Source: Acetobacteraceae bacterium (GTDB taxonomy: Bacteria > Pseudomonadota > Alphaproteobacteria > Acetobacterales > Acetobacteraceae). Taken from it: a DNA stretch of 60,628 bases. Location of the stretch: positions 1 to 60,628 of the forward strand of contig JAMXLO010000135.1 in the NCBI GenBank assembly GCA_024280945.1. Reading direction: 5' to 3'. The notes beneath the pieces are model-generated. The model saw only the letters and a program-made list of their open reading frames with translations. It searched no databases and was not told the origin of the DNA. A program made the translations under genes and the position numbers. Shown one piece after another: positions 1 to 8,319 of this stretch (the stretch's first letter is position 1; every line of letters begins with the position of its first letter).

Positions 1-35
1 CGCTTGAATGGTCAGAAGACTGGAAGGAGAGCACG

Positions 36-149
36 ATGCTTGCATTAACGATCGCTATGGGCGCGGTGGTATGGGCGATGATCGGCTATGCGCTCCTCAG
101 TCCAAATCCGCCCGCGCCCGAGAGAGCTGAGGCGGACGCGCACATCTGA
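36..149 (+). CDS. small single-pass membrane peptide (37 aa)
   Basis: A 37-codon frame opens with ATG about 7 bases after a good ribosome binding site (GGAAGGAG at 22-29) and stops 29 bases before the globin gene. Residues 2-21 are hydrophobic (alanines, isoleucines, tryptophan), followed by a proline-rich, acidic and charged tail. This is the layout of a one-helix inner-membrane peptide. Because it precedes a globin it could belong to a respiratory or NO/oxygen-related operon beginning left of the window, but I recognise no family, so that is inference. The strong ribosome site and clean frame are the only support. Confidence 0.5.
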   Translation: MLALTIAMGAVVWAMIGYALLSPNPPAPERAEADAHI

Positions 150-178
150 TCAAGGAAAATCGGGCGGGGGAAAACGAC

Positions 179-589
179 ATGACGCCGGATGCGCAGCGCC
201 TGGTAAGCGACAGTTTTGCCAAGATCGCACCCAACGCCGAAGCAACTGCAGGCATGTTTTACGACCGCCTGTTCGCGCTCGATCCGTCCCTGCGATCGCT
301 GTTCAAAGGCGATATGGCGGAACAGGGGCGTAAGTTGATGACGGTGATCGGGACGGCCGTCGCAAGTCTTCATCGACTGGAGACGATCGTGCCGACGGTG
401 CAGGACCTCGGCCGACGCCATATCGGCTATGGCATCAAGCCGGCACATTATCAGACTGTCGGAGCGGCATTGCTCTGGACTCTCGAACGAGGCCTGGGTG
501 ACGAGTTCACGTCAGAAACCCGGCAGGCCTGGGTGGAGTGCTACACGAGCTTAGCGGCGACGATGCAGCAGGCAGCGCAAACGCCGTAG
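179..589 (+). CDS. single-domain bacterial haemoglobin (globin family)
   Basis: At 136 residues this is the length of a single-domain globin of the Vitreoscilla haemoglobin / flavohaemoglobin type, with no reductase domain. Visible hallmarks are FYDRLF near residue 27 (Tyr28 at the B10 position), Phe42 at CD1, a candidate distal Gln49, and the proximal haem ligand His81 in GRRHIGYGI, followed by PAHYQTVGAALL, which matches the F-G region of Vgb. It probably binds haem b and handles oxygen or nitric oxide in the cytoplasm. A purine-rich stretch precedes the ATG. It lies 29 bases after a small membrane peptide and probably shares its transcript. Family assignment is strong; the physiological ligand is not determined. 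Confidence 0.9.
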   Translation: MTPDAQRLVSDSFAKIAPNAEATAGMFYDRLFALDPSLRSLFKGDMAEQGRKLMTVIGTAVASLHRLETIVPTVQDLGRRHIGYGIKPAHYQTVGAALLWTLERGLGDEFTSETRQAWVECYTSLAATMQQAAQTP

Positions 590-660
590 CCGCGGAGCCT
601 GTGAGCCATCGGCCGCCGAGGCGGCGCAAGCGGATCGCAATCAGCGTGACAGTGGCAGGC

Positions 661-1920
661 TCAAAGCGGTTCAGGTTTTGTCAGCCGGGCGGCGAAGCGA
701 TTGACCCAAACGAGCCAAGCTTCATCGACGCGAGCGAACGCGTAGCCGACCGCAAAGACCACCGATGCGTAGATGGCGCCGACGATCAGCAGCGTTCCGT
801 GCAGCGACCCGCTGGGACGGAACAAGACGAACAGCGTGCTGGCGAGCGAGCAAAGCAATGGAAAGTGGAACAGATACACCGGGAATGAAAGGCGCCCGAG
901 CAGTCGGAAGGGCGGGTTGGCGAAGGTCCGTGCGAAGCGGTCATTGCCCAACAGTCCGGTGATAATCAGCAGGCCACTGGCGGTGTGGATTGCGATGCGG
1001 TCGAAGCGCATCGGGCCCGGGTCTTGTACGACGGCGAATGCTGCATAAGACCCGCGCGGTTCCAGATAGCCGAACAGGAAGATGCCGGCCGCAACACAGG
1101 CCAGCGCAAGTGTCGGCGACAGATGCAGCTCGAAACGCGTCATGAACCATGCGAGGCCCGTGCCCGCGACGAACGCGAACAGGAACGGATCGGCGGAATG
1201 CACCACAACGGCGGCAGTGAGCAGCAGCCAAAGAGCAGCAGCGGGCCTCGCGCGCCAGAGCATAACCGCAAGGAAGAAGCTGACGAAACTGCCGAAGAAT
1301 TCGTGACGCATGGTCCACAGCACCGGATCGTAGGTCGCCGGCTCGCGGAGAAAGGCAAACAGTGACCCTTCGAGGACGGCACCGAGGAGTGATGGCGAGA
1401 AATCCGGCTGGTGCACGGAGCCGCCGAACGTCCCCAGCCAATTCGATTGGCTCAGCTGTGCGGCTTCACGGTATCGATACAGGCCGCAGCGAAAGAGCAG
1501 CCACGACAGCAGCACGGCGAGCATGACGAGACAGACGAGGCGCAGCCAACGCTTGGCCGCTGCGCGCACCACAAGCTCGGTGCGACCGGAGCGGAAGAAG
1601 CCGAGTGGCAGCACGAAACCGGAGAGGACAAAGAACAGCGTCACCGCCGCAGGTCCATCGATCGAGGCGAGTCCGACGCTGCCCACCATTGCCGCCGAGG
1701 GATCGAAGCCATTCTCGATACCAACGCGCGCCGGGTCGAATGCCCAGAAGAAATGCCAGGCCACGACAATACACGCCGCGAGACCGCGTAACGCTTCGAG
1801 CGGGGCCAGCTTGCCGCTGACCTGGGTCGCCGGAAGGGCTGCGTCGGCACGGGCCAGCGAGACTGGATTGGCGTACAAGAGCGGCGGCCTTCTGCAAGTG
1901 AGGGAGCCCGACGCCGTCAA
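661..1920 (-). CDS. acyltransferase 3 family membrane protein (OafA/YrhL-like)
   Basis: The 419-residue product begins its conserved part with LAPLEALRGLAA and then VAWHFFWAF, the typical first helix of the acyltransferase-3 (OafA/NodX/YrhL) family, including the conserved Arg and His. About ten hydrophobic helices follow. Members transfer acyl groups (often O-acetyl) to sugars of surface polysaccharides, lipids or antibiotics at the inner membrane; the substrate here is unknown. The start is uncertain: the frame opens with TTG at 1920, a second TTG lies at about 1878, and no ATG exists upstream of the conserved domain. It is transcribed away from the luciferase-like monooxygenase genes and has no obvious functional partner nearby. 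Confidence 0.8.
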   Translation of the reverse strand: MTASGSLTCRRPPLLYANPVSLARADAALPATQVSGKLAPLEALRGLAACIVVAWHFFWAFDPARVGIENGFDPSAAMVGSVGLASIDGPAAVTLFFVLSGFVLPLGFFRSGRTELVVRAAAKRWLRLVCLVMLAVLLSWLLFRCGLYRYREAAQLSQSNWLGTFGGSVHQPDFSPSLLGAVLEGSLFAFLREPATYDPVLWTMRHEFFGSFVSFFLAVMLWRARPAAALWLLLTAAVVVHSADPFLFAFVAGTGLAWFMTRFELHLSPTLALACVAAGIFLFGYLEPRGSYAAFAVVQDPGPMRFDRIAIHTASGLLIITGLLGNDRFARTFANPPFRLLGRLSFPVYLFHFPLLCSLASTLFVLFRPSGSLHGTLLIVGAIYASVVFAVGYAFARVDEAWLVWVNRFAARLTKPEPL

Positions 1921-2053
1921 CGAGAGGAATCTGACGAGACTATGACGAGACGGCGCACGACAGCGTGAGTCAGCGCCTGGGGCGGGACGCCGTGGCCCTC
2001 ATGTTCCAGATTGTGTTACATTTGGCGCTGTGGGTCGCAGGAGGCATCGGGTC

Positions 2054-3307
2054 ATGAAGTTCATGTGGTTCCACCTCATGCCGTATACCGAACTGCCGGA
2101 CGATTTCCGGGAAAAGCACCCCTCGGTGTGGGTGGATATCCACTCGTCGTTGTTCGACCCGCGGCGCGCGCATCACATGTACAACGACTTCATGGACGAG
2201 CTGGAATACGCGGCCACGTGCGGGTTCGATGCGATCTGCGTCAACGAGCACCATTCCAACGGCTACGGGCTGATGCCTTCGCCCAACCTGATCGCAGCAT
2301 CGCTGTCGCGGCGCACCACGGACACCACCATCTGTGTCATGGGCAATTCTCTGGCCCTATATAATCCGCCGACCCGCGTCGCCGAAGAATTCGCCATGAT
2401 AGACTGTATCTCCGGTGGGCGCCTGATCGCAGGCTTTCCTGTTGGCACGCCGATGGACGACTGCTTCGCGTACGGGCAGAACCCCTCGCAGCTGCGCGAG
2501 CGGTACTACGAAGCGCATGATCTGGTGATGAAGGCCTGGCAACACCCGGACACCTTCGCGTTCAACGGCCGCTACAACCAGCAACGCTATATCAACATCT
2601 GGCCGCGCCCGGTGCAGCGGCCGCATCCGCCGGTGTGGATTCCGGGCGGTGGGTCGATCGAGACGTGGCAATGGTGTGCCGAGAAGGATTACGTCTATTC
2701 GTATCTCTCCTATTACGGACACAAGATCGGCAAGGCGACGATGGATGGCTATTGGGCCGAGATGGACAGGTTGGGCAAGGACCGCAATCCGTATCGCGCC
2801 GGGTTCGCACAGACGGTGGCGGTTGCCGAGAGTCGCGAGCAGGCGATCGAGCTCTATACCCAAGCGGCCGAGTACTTCTTTTTCCGCTGCCTGCACATCG
2901 ATCCGCGATTTGCCGCGCCACCCGGCTACACCACGGAAGCGACGATGCGCTTCGGGCTGACCAGTCAGGTCAGCGCAGCGGCAGCGCGCTCGCAGGCGCG
3001 GCCGACCGAGATGAAGGAGCTGGTCGATGCGGGCTATCTGGTGATCGGGTCACCGGACGAGGTGGTGGAACAGATCAGCGAACTTGCCAACAATCTGCAT
3101 GTTGGGAATCTGATGCTGCTGCTGCAGTTCGGCAACATGAGCAAGGATCTGACCAAGTACAACACGCGGCTGTTCGCAGAACGGGTCATGCCGAAGCTGC
3201 GTGACAAGTTTGCCGAGTACGAACATCGCTGGTGGCCGACGCCGATGGATGCGGCACTGAGGGCCGAACTTCCGGAGTACTCGCCTGGATTGCGCGCAGC
3301 AGAGTAG
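2054..3307 (+). CDS. luciferase-like flavin-dependent monooxygenase, copy A
   Basis: The 417-residue product belongs to the bacterial luciferase-like (LLM) superfamily, a TIM barrel using reduced FMN. Indicators are the start MKFMWFHLMPYTELP, the VNEHHSNGYG motif (conserved E-H-H at the active site), GNSLALYNPPTRVAEEFAMID and the flavin-associated SGGRLIAGFPVG. ATG 2054 is chosen because AGGAGG lies about ten bases upstream; a frame start at 2030 would have no ribosome site and adds eight nonconserved residues. The gene is followed after 87 bases by a closely similar paralogue and then by an FAD monooxygenase, suggesting one operon for oxidation of an organic substrate. The substrate cannot be told from sequence. 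Confidence 0.9.
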   Translation: MKFMWFHLMPYTELPDDFREKHPSVWVDIHSSLFDPRRAHHMYNDFMDELEYAATCGFDAICVNEHHSNGYGLMPSPNLIAASLSRRTTDTTICVMGNSLALYNPPTRVAEEFAMIDCISGGRLIAGFPVGTPMDDCFAYGQNPSQLRERYYEAHDLVMKAWQHPDTFAFNGRYNQQRYINIWPRPVQRPHPPVWIPGGGSIETWQWCAEKDYVYSYLSYYGHKIGKATMDGYWAEMDRLGKDRNPYRAGFAQTVAVAESREQAIELYTQAAEYFFFRCLHIDPRFAAPPGYTTEATMRFGLTSQVSAAAARSQARPTEMKELVDAGYLVIGSPDEVVEQISELANNLHVGNLMLLLQFGNMSKDLTKYNTRLFAERVMPKLRDKFAEYEHRWWPTPMDAALRAELPEYSPGLRAAE

Positions 3308-3348
3308 CGCGCCATCGTCATTGTGTCGGCGGATCAGTGCCAGGACCG

Positions 3349-3371
3349 ATGGCCGGGACAAGCTCGGCCAT
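3349..3371. repeat. intergenic palindrome, ATGGCCGGG family (copy 1)
   Basis: ATGGCCGGG and CTCGGCCAT (one mismatch) form a nine-base stem around a five-base loop. It lies between the two luciferase-like genes, about 10 bases before the AGAGGA ribosome site of the second. Related copies occur at 28070-28092 and 49150-49172, again just upstream of ribosome binding sites. It is probably a REP-type element or a local mRNA-processing or translation-modulating hairpin. Confidence 0.7.
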
Positions 3372-3394
3372 GACGCGAGAAAGAGGATCGTGCG

Positions 3395-4654
3395 ATGCGC
3401 CTGATGTGGTTTCACCTGATGCCCTACACCGAGTTGCCGCAGGGGTTCCGCGACAAGTACCCGTCGGTGTGGGTGGATATCCATTCGTCGCTGTTCGATC
3501 CGCGCCGGGCGCACCACATGTACAACGACTTCATGGACGAGCTGGAGCACGCCGCGGATTGCGGGTTCGATGCGGTGTGTGTGAATGAGCATCATTCCAA
3601 CGGCTATGGCCTGATGCCCTCGCCCAACCTGATTGCCTCGTCGCTGGCGCGGCGCACCACCGATACCGCGATCTGCGTCATGGGCAATTCGCTGGCGCTG
3701 TACAACCCGCCGACGCGTGTGGCGGAAGAGTTCGCGATGATCGATTGCATCTCGGGCGGGCGGTTGATCGCTGGCTTCCCTGTCGGATCGCCGATGGACA
3801 CTTGTTATGCCTATGGTCAGAACCCGTCGCTGCTGCGCGAGCGTTATCACGAGGCGCACGATCTGATCCTGCGCGCGTGGACCGCACGCGACACATTCGC
3901 CTTCAACGGCCGGTTCAATCAGCAGCGCTATGTGAATATCTGGCCGCGTCCGGTGCAGGCGCCGCATCCGCCGATCTGGGTGCCGGGCGGCGGGTCGGTG
4001 GAGACGTGGCGGTGGTGCGCCGAGATGGATTATGTCTACTGCTATCTCAGCTACTACGGCTACCAGATCGGCCGCGCCACGATGGACGGGTTCTGGGCCG
4101 AAATGGCCAAGCTGGGCAAGGATCGCAATCCTTATCGCGCCGGCTTTCTGCAATTCGTCGGTGTCGGCGAGAGCCGTCAGCATGCGATGGATCTCTACGC
4201 CGAAGCCGCCGAATACTTTTATGGCAACTGTCTGCATATCGACCCACGCTTCGCCGCACCACCGGGCTACGCCACTGAGGCGACGCAGCGCATCGGCCTG
4301 GAGAGCCAAGTCTCCAAGGCCGCATCCTATTCCGACAAGTTCAACAAGCTCGCGCGCGAGATGGATGCGATTGTCGAGAACGGCTATGTGATCATCGGCT
4401 CGCCGGATGAAGTAGTGGAGCAGTTGCGCGAGGTTGCGATCAACCTCAACGTCGGCAACCTGATGCTGCTGCTGCAGTTCGGCAACATGAGCAAGGAGCT
4501 GACAAAGTATAATTCCCGGCTCTTTGCCGATCAGGTGATACCGAAGCTGAAGCCGCTGTTCAGCGAATGGGAGCACCGCTGGTGGCCGCAACCGATGGCC
4601 GCCACGCAGCGCGCCACGATCCCCGCCTATACGCCCGGCCTGGCCGCGGAGTAG
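3395..4654 (+). CDS. luciferase-like flavin-dependent monooxygenase, copy B
   Basis: The 419-residue product is a tandem paralogue of the preceding gene. Long stretches are identical (for example SSLFDPRRAHHMYNDFMDEL and SLALYNPPTRVAEEF), and the C-terminal segments LLLQFGNMSK and EHRWWP are shared. It has the same LLM features: a V-N-E-H-H active-site motif and the SGGRLIAGFPVG flavin-associated loop. An AGAGGA ribosome site precedes ATG 3395. Differences concentrate in the middle and C-terminal thirds (a KFNKLAREM insertion region), so the two proteins may form a heterodimer like LuxA/LuxB or act on related substrates; this is inference. The stop codon is immediately followed by the ATG of the FAD monooxygenase. 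Confidence 0.9.
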   Translation: MRLMWFHLMPYTELPQGFRDKYPSVWVDIHSSLFDPRRAHHMYNDFMDELEHAADCGFDAVCVNEHHSNGYGLMPSPNLIASSLARRTTDTAICVMGNSLALYNPPTRVAEEFAMIDCISGGRLIAGFPVGSPMDTCYAYGQNPSLLRERYHEAHDLILRAWTARDTFAFNGRFNQQRYVNIWPRPVQAPHPPIWVPGGGSVETWRWCAEMDYVYCYLSYYGYQIGRATMDGFWAEMAKLGKDRNPYRAGFLQFVGVGESRQHAMDLYAEAAEYFYGNCLHIDPRFAAPPGYATEATQRIGLESQVSKAASYSDKFNKLAREMDAIVENGYVIIGSPDEVVEQLREVAINLNVGNLMLLLQFGNMSKELTKYNSRLFADQVIPKLKPLFSEWEHRWWPQPMAATQRATIPAYTPGLAAE

Positions 4655-5860
4655 ATGGCAGACCTCACGACCCGCTGCTGCGTGGTCGGCGGCGGGCCGG
4701 CCGGCATGATGCTGGGGTTTCTGCTCGGTCGCGCCGGCATCGACGTCGTGGTGCTGGAGAAGCACGCCGACTTCCTGCGCGACTTCCGCGGCGACACGGT
4801 GCATCCGTCGACGATGCAGGTAATGCATGAACTCGGCCTTCTTGATGCCTTTCTCGCTCGTCCGCACAGCGAGGTGGTAACGCTGGCGGCGCAGATCGGC
4901 GACGAATTATTTCAGGTGGCCGACTTTTCTCATCTGCCGACGCGGGCGAAGTTCGTGGCGTTCATGCCGCAGTGGGATTTCCTCGACTTTCTTGCCGAGC
5001 ATGCGAAGCATTTGCCGCATTTTCGGCTGATGCAGCGGACCGAGGCGACAGACTTGCTGCACGACGGCGATCGGGTCATCGGTGTGACAGCGCGGGGACC
5101 TGACGGCGTGCAGCAGATTGGCGCCGAACTGGTCATCGCCTGTGATGGCCGGCACTCGACGATCCGCGATGTGGCCGGCTTGCAGGTGGTAGATCGCGGC
5201 GCGCCGATGGATGTGCTCTGGCTGCGGATTTCCAAACGGCCGAGCGATCCGGGGCAGACCCTGGGACGGATCGAGGCCGGTCACGTGTTCATCATGCTTG
5301 ATCGCGATGACTACTGGCAGTGCGCCTATGTCATCGCCAAGGGCGGTATCGACGAGGTGCACGCGCGTGGGCTGGACGCGTTGCGCGCCGATGTTGCGCG
5401 CCTTGCGCCGTACTTGCGCGACCGGGTGAGCGAACTCGCCACGTGGGATGACGTGAAGCTGCTGACGGTGGCGGTGAACCGGCTCGACACCTGGTCGCGT
5501 CCAGGACTGTTGTGCATCGGCGATGCGGCGCACGCAATGTCGCCGGTCGGCGGTGTCGGCATCAATCTGGCGATCCAGGATGCGGTCGCCGCGGCGAACA
5601 TCCTGGTGCCGCGGCTACGCCAGGGCCGTGCGACGCCTGCCGATCTCGAGGCTGTACAACGGCGGCGCGAGCGGCCGACACGGATGACGCAGGCGTTGCA
5701 GGTGGCAATCCAAAATCGCGTCATCAGCACGACGCTGGGACGCACCACCGCACCGAAGCCGCCATTGGCGTTGCGGTTCGCGCGCTGGTTTCCACCGCTC
5801 CGCCGCTTGCCGGCGCGCATCATCGGCATGGGCTTCAGACCGGAGCACATCCGGCACTGA
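4655..5860 (+). CDS. FAD-dependent aromatic-ring-type monooxygenase (PHBH/UbiH class)
   Basis: The 401-residue product is a class A flavoprotein hydroxylase. Motifs in order: GGGPAGMMLGFLLGRAG (dinucleotide binding, residues about 12-28) with a terminal acidic residue in VLEKH; the DG motif in ACDGRHSTIRD (about 163-173); and GDAAHAMSPVGGVGINLA (about 288-305) for the FAD ribityl chain. Such enzymes hydroxylate aromatic or related rings using NAD(P)H and oxygen. The ATG directly abuts the stop of luciferase-like copy B with no spacer, so the three genes are almost certainly co-transcribed and probably act in the same catabolic or biosynthetic route. The short basic C-terminal end is not diagnostic. 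Substrate unknown. Confidence 0.88.
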   Translation: MADLTTRCCVVGGGPAGMMLGFLLGRAGIDVVVLEKHADFLRDFRGDTVHPSTMQVMHELGLLDAFLARPHSEVVTLAAQIGDELFQVADFSHLPTRAKFVAFMPQWDFLDFLAEHAKHLPHFRLMQRTEATDLLHDGDRVIGVTARGPDGVQQIGAELVIACDGRHSTIRDVAGLQVVDRGAPMDVLWLRISKRPSDPGQTLGRIEAGHVFIMLDRDDYWQCAYVIAKGGIDEVHARGLDALRADVARLAPYLRDRVSELATWDDVKLLTVAVNRLDTWSRPGLLCIGDAAHAMSPVGGVGINLAIQDAVAAANILVPRLRQGRATPADLEAVQRRRERPTRMTQALQVAIQNRVISTTLGRTTAPKPPLALRFARWFPPLRRLPARIIGMGFRPEHIRH

Positions 5861-5874
5861 TCGAAGCCGGCAAT

Positions 5875-6612
5875 TCAACTCACGGCGCCGGTTGCCAGCG
5901 CTTCGGCCCATTTCGGAAATCCACATTCCGTTGCGCGCTGGGCAGCTTGGTCCCAGTCGTAGTCGAGCGCATAGAGTTCCGCCGCCCAGCGATCACCACG
6001 CCGCTCAATGATTGCATAGCGTGCGTGCGGTGAGCGTGGTTCGAGACTGCTGGCGCCCGGAATGTCCGCGAAGACGGGGCAGCCGACGGAACCTGGATTC
6101 AGAATCAGAGGCCCGCCTGGAAGCTGGGTGACACTCTGGCGGTGGCTGTGGCCGCAGAGCACCACAGCTCGGGAAGTCGCCGCACCAAGACGGTCACGGA
6201 CAGTGTCGCGTGCGGCCGGAATCATGCGATCGAGGTACACCTCCTCGGTGAGAAAGGTACAGTCGTCAGTGGGCGTGCCGTGTGTGGCGAGTATGTCTTG
6301 GCCAATGTCGATGGTTGGCGGCAAAATGTGGAGTGCACGCCGCTGCTCGATCGAGAGAGCGGCGCGCGCAAAGCGGTCGGCGTCAGGAAGACTATTCGCC
6401 TCGGTGTCCCACATCCAGCGGTCGTGATTGCCTCGCACTGTCGGCAACGCCAACGCGGCGAGATAATCCGCAGTTTCGCTTGGCCAGAGCGGGCCGGCCA
6501 CGCTGTCGCCCAGGTTGACGATGGCATCCGCTCCACGTGCGCCGATGTCCGCGATGACTGCCTTCAGTGCGGGGAGGTTGCCGTGGATGTCGGAGACAAC
6601 GGCAAGGCGCAT
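5875..6612 (-). CDS. metallophosphoesterase, YfcE/MJ0936-like
   Basis: The 245-residue protein carries the whole calcineurin-like phosphoesterase signature: VSDIHGN (D-x-H, residues about 7-12), NLGDSV (GD), RGNHD and CGHSHR, closing with LILNPGSVGCP. It should bind two metal ions and hydrolyse phosphomono- or diesters in the cytoplasm; the natural substrate is unknown. The start MRLAVVSDIHG is chosen because eight residues further upstream in the frame are not family-like. It converges on the FAD monooxygenase gene with a 14-base gap. Confidence 0.88.
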   Translation of the reverse strand: MRLAVVSDIHGNLPALKAVIADIGARGADAIVNLGDSVAGPLWPSETADYLAALALPTVRGNHDRWMWDTEANSLPDADRFARAALSIEQRRALHILPPTIDIGQDILATHGTPTDDCTFLTEEVYLDRMIPAARDTVRDRLGAATSRAVVLCGHSHRQSVTQLPGGPLILNPGSVGCPVFADIPGASSLEPRSPHARYAIIERRGDRWAAELYALDYDWDQAAQRATECGFPKWAEALATGAVS

Positions 6613-6910
6613 GAGGCACTCCGCCTGTGCTGGCAATCAGTTCTGACGAGCGTCCTGGCTATCGCGGAACAGTGACGGAGACATGCAGCTTCGGGCGCAG
6701 GCCAGGATCATCGTCGAACAGCCCAGCAGAAATGCCCTCGATCCGCACAGTCCCAAAACTCGCTCCGGGCTGGTGAACGGGACCTCTAGCAGCTTCGGTC
6801 AGATACGCTGTGAACTAGCTCACAGGCCTATCCATGGGGAGGGTCGCAACGGCAAAAGTGGGAAGTCAACGGGATTGGCGATTGCCGTCGGGATGAGAAG
6901 CAATGGCCGA
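6613..6910. other. 298-base intergenic region with a CRP-like site
   Basis: This stretch lies upstream of the metallophosphoesterase (minus strand) and downstream of the LysR gene. I see no credible coding frame. Its only recognisable element is the palindrome at 6808-6825, listed separately. Confidence 0.6.
6808..6825. promoter_or_regulatory. CRP/FNR-like palindrome CTGTGA-N6-TCACAG
   Basis: The site CTGTGAACTAGCTCACAG fits the CRP consensus TGTGA-N6-TCACA exactly, with one extra symmetric base pair on each side. It lies about 200 bases upstream of the metallophosphoesterase start. A second site with identical arms occurs at 19650-19667. Binding is inferred from sequence only. Confidence 0.5.
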
Positions 6911-7834
6911 TCACGTCAGCACTTCGGCGCCCTGTTCCAGCATCATGGTGATCTCGCGCGTCTGCTCGACCAGGAAGTCCATCACCACGCGGGTGCGTGG
7001 GGCCAGGTTGCGGCGGGAAGGATAGACGATGTGCACCGGCACGCGTTGGGACGGATAATCGTCGAGCAGCCGATACATGCGGCCGGCGCGGAGATCGTCG
7101 ATCAGCTGGATCTCCGGCAGCAGAGCAATGCCGTGGCCGGCCCGACAGGCCCGACGCACTGCCTCGCTGTCATTGGCCAGGAAGGCGCCATGGACCCGGA
7201 CGGTGATCGGACCATCGGGCCCGCCGAAGCGCCAGATGTCGGGATCGGCCGCGGCATCATGGATCAGGCAAACATGATCGGCGAGATCGGTGGGTGTCGA
7301 CGGTGCGCCATACCGCTCGAGATAGATCGGCGCGGCGACCACGGCGCGACCAAGATTGCCTACACGCCGGGCCACAAGCGACGCATCGGCGATTTCGCCA
7401 GAGCGGAAGGCAAGGTCGAGACGTTCCTCGATCATGTCCGTGTGCTGGTCACGCATGACCAGTTCGACCGATAGGCCGGGGTAGCGGTTCAGGAGCACAG
7501 GAAGACGCGTCGCCAGGAACAGGCCGCCGGCGACGGAGGTGCCGAGCCTGACCAGGCCGCGCGGCGCGCCGCTTTGGCGGCCGAGCACTGCCTCCATCTC
7601 GTCGGCGCTCTCGATCAGGTGCCGCGCATGGGCCAGCAGCGCCTGGCCGTCGTCGGTAAGACTGAGCCGGCGCGTGGTGCGGTGGAATAAACGCACATCG
7701 AAGTGCTGTTCCAACTGCGCCACCAGGCGGGTTACCGCCGATTGGCTGACATGGACCTCGCGGGCGACGGCAGAGAATGAGCCGGTCTCGGTCACTCGGA
7801 CGAAGGCACGCAGCGCTGCAATCAAGTCCATCAT
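6911..7834 (-). CDS. LysR-family transcriptional regulator
   Basis: The roughly 307-residue protein opens with MDLIAALRAFVRVTETGSFS, then AREVHVSQSAVTRLVAQLE, the winged helix-turn-helix of LysR-type regulators, followed by an inducer-binding domain of the periplasmic-binding fold (VRLGTSVAGGLFLATRLP). The start at 7834 (or 7831) is chosen because the family normally begins right at this point; an upstream extension of 22 residues is not conserved. LysR regulators are generally autoregulated and act on divergent genes. Here the divergent neighbour is the small secreted protein at 8000, separated by 165 bases, which makes it the first candidate target (inference). Confidence 0.9.
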   Translation of the reverse strand: MMDLIAALRAFVRVTETGSFSAVAREVHVSQSAVTRLVAQLEQHFDVRLFHRTTRRLSLTDDGQALLAHARHLIESADEMEAVLGRQSGAPRGLVRLGTSVAGGLFLATRLPVLLNRYPGLSVELVMRDQHTDMIEERLDLAFRSGEIADASLVARRVGNLGRAVVAAPIYLERYGAPSTPTDLADHVCLIHDAAADPDIWRFGGPDGPITVRVHGAFLANDSEAVRRACRAGHGIALLPEIQLIDDLRAGRMYRLLDDYPSQRVPVHIVYPSRRNLAPRTRVVMDFLVEQTREITMMLEQGAEVLT

Positions 7835-7999
7835 TTCACCGAATTGCGCAAAGATGAATTCCAGGAAAGCTGGATTATTTTTCCCAGACAAGAGGTCCAT
7901 TTACCGGCCATCGCAGACAGGCAGCAAGACTGACCTTCCGGTTTGCGATGGTTCCGACGGCACTTTGCTGCCGGGGACCAATCCCTGAGGAGTGAGACC

Positions 8000-8266
8000 A
8001 TGAAGACCATTTTTCTTGCCACTGCCGCAGTGCTCGCGCTTGGCGCCGGTTCAGCATTCGCGGACGGGGGCGAAGGCACCCAGGCAAACACGCTATTCAC
8101 TGAGCTTCCGGGCGTGGTTGCCCAGGCTCCGGTGCAGCAGCAGGCCCCGAGCGCTTACGCCCACGCCCAACCTAGCGGCGCGCCGCAGACGTCCACCTTC
8201 GTGACCAACAGTCACGGCGGCACCTGGCTGTTCCCGCCTGATGGCAACGCGGGCGCCAACAGCTAA
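8000..8266 (+). CDS. small secreted protein, unknown function (88 aa)
   Basis: The product starts with a clear Sec signal peptide: MKTIFLATAAVLALGAG with likely cleavage after AFA near residue 21. The mature part is about 67 residues, rich in Gln, Pro, Ala and Ser, and ends with a Gly/Asn-rich tail (GGTWLFPPDGN). The ribosome site GAGGAGTGAG precedes ATG 8000; a longer frame from 7943 lacks one. It is divergent to a LysR regulator and closed by a strong terminator, so it is a single-gene transcript. I recognise no domain; it resembles short periplasmic proteins of alphaproteobacteria. Confidence 0.75.
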   Translation: MKTIFLATAAVLALGAGSAFADGGEGTQANTLFTELPGVVAQAPVQQQAPSAYAHAQPSGAPQTSTFVTNSHGGTWLFPPDGNAGANS

Positions 8267-8293
8267 CTGCGTCGACATCGGCTGAACGAAACG

Positions 8294-8319
8294 GGGCCGG
8301 CTTCACGCCGGCCCTTTTT
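8294..8319 (+). terminator. intrinsic terminator
   Basis: GGGCCGGC and GCCGGCCC pair perfectly over eight bases with the loop TTCAC, followed by five T. The T-run overlaps the stop codon of the convergent GMC oxidoreductase gene. Confidence 0.9.

Noticed and set aside
3050-4867. 605-residue open frame on the minus strand across the second luciferase-like gene
   Set aside because: It is the antisense of two well-supported genes, rich in His, Arg and Gln as mirror frames of GC-rich genes are, with no family motif or ribosome site.
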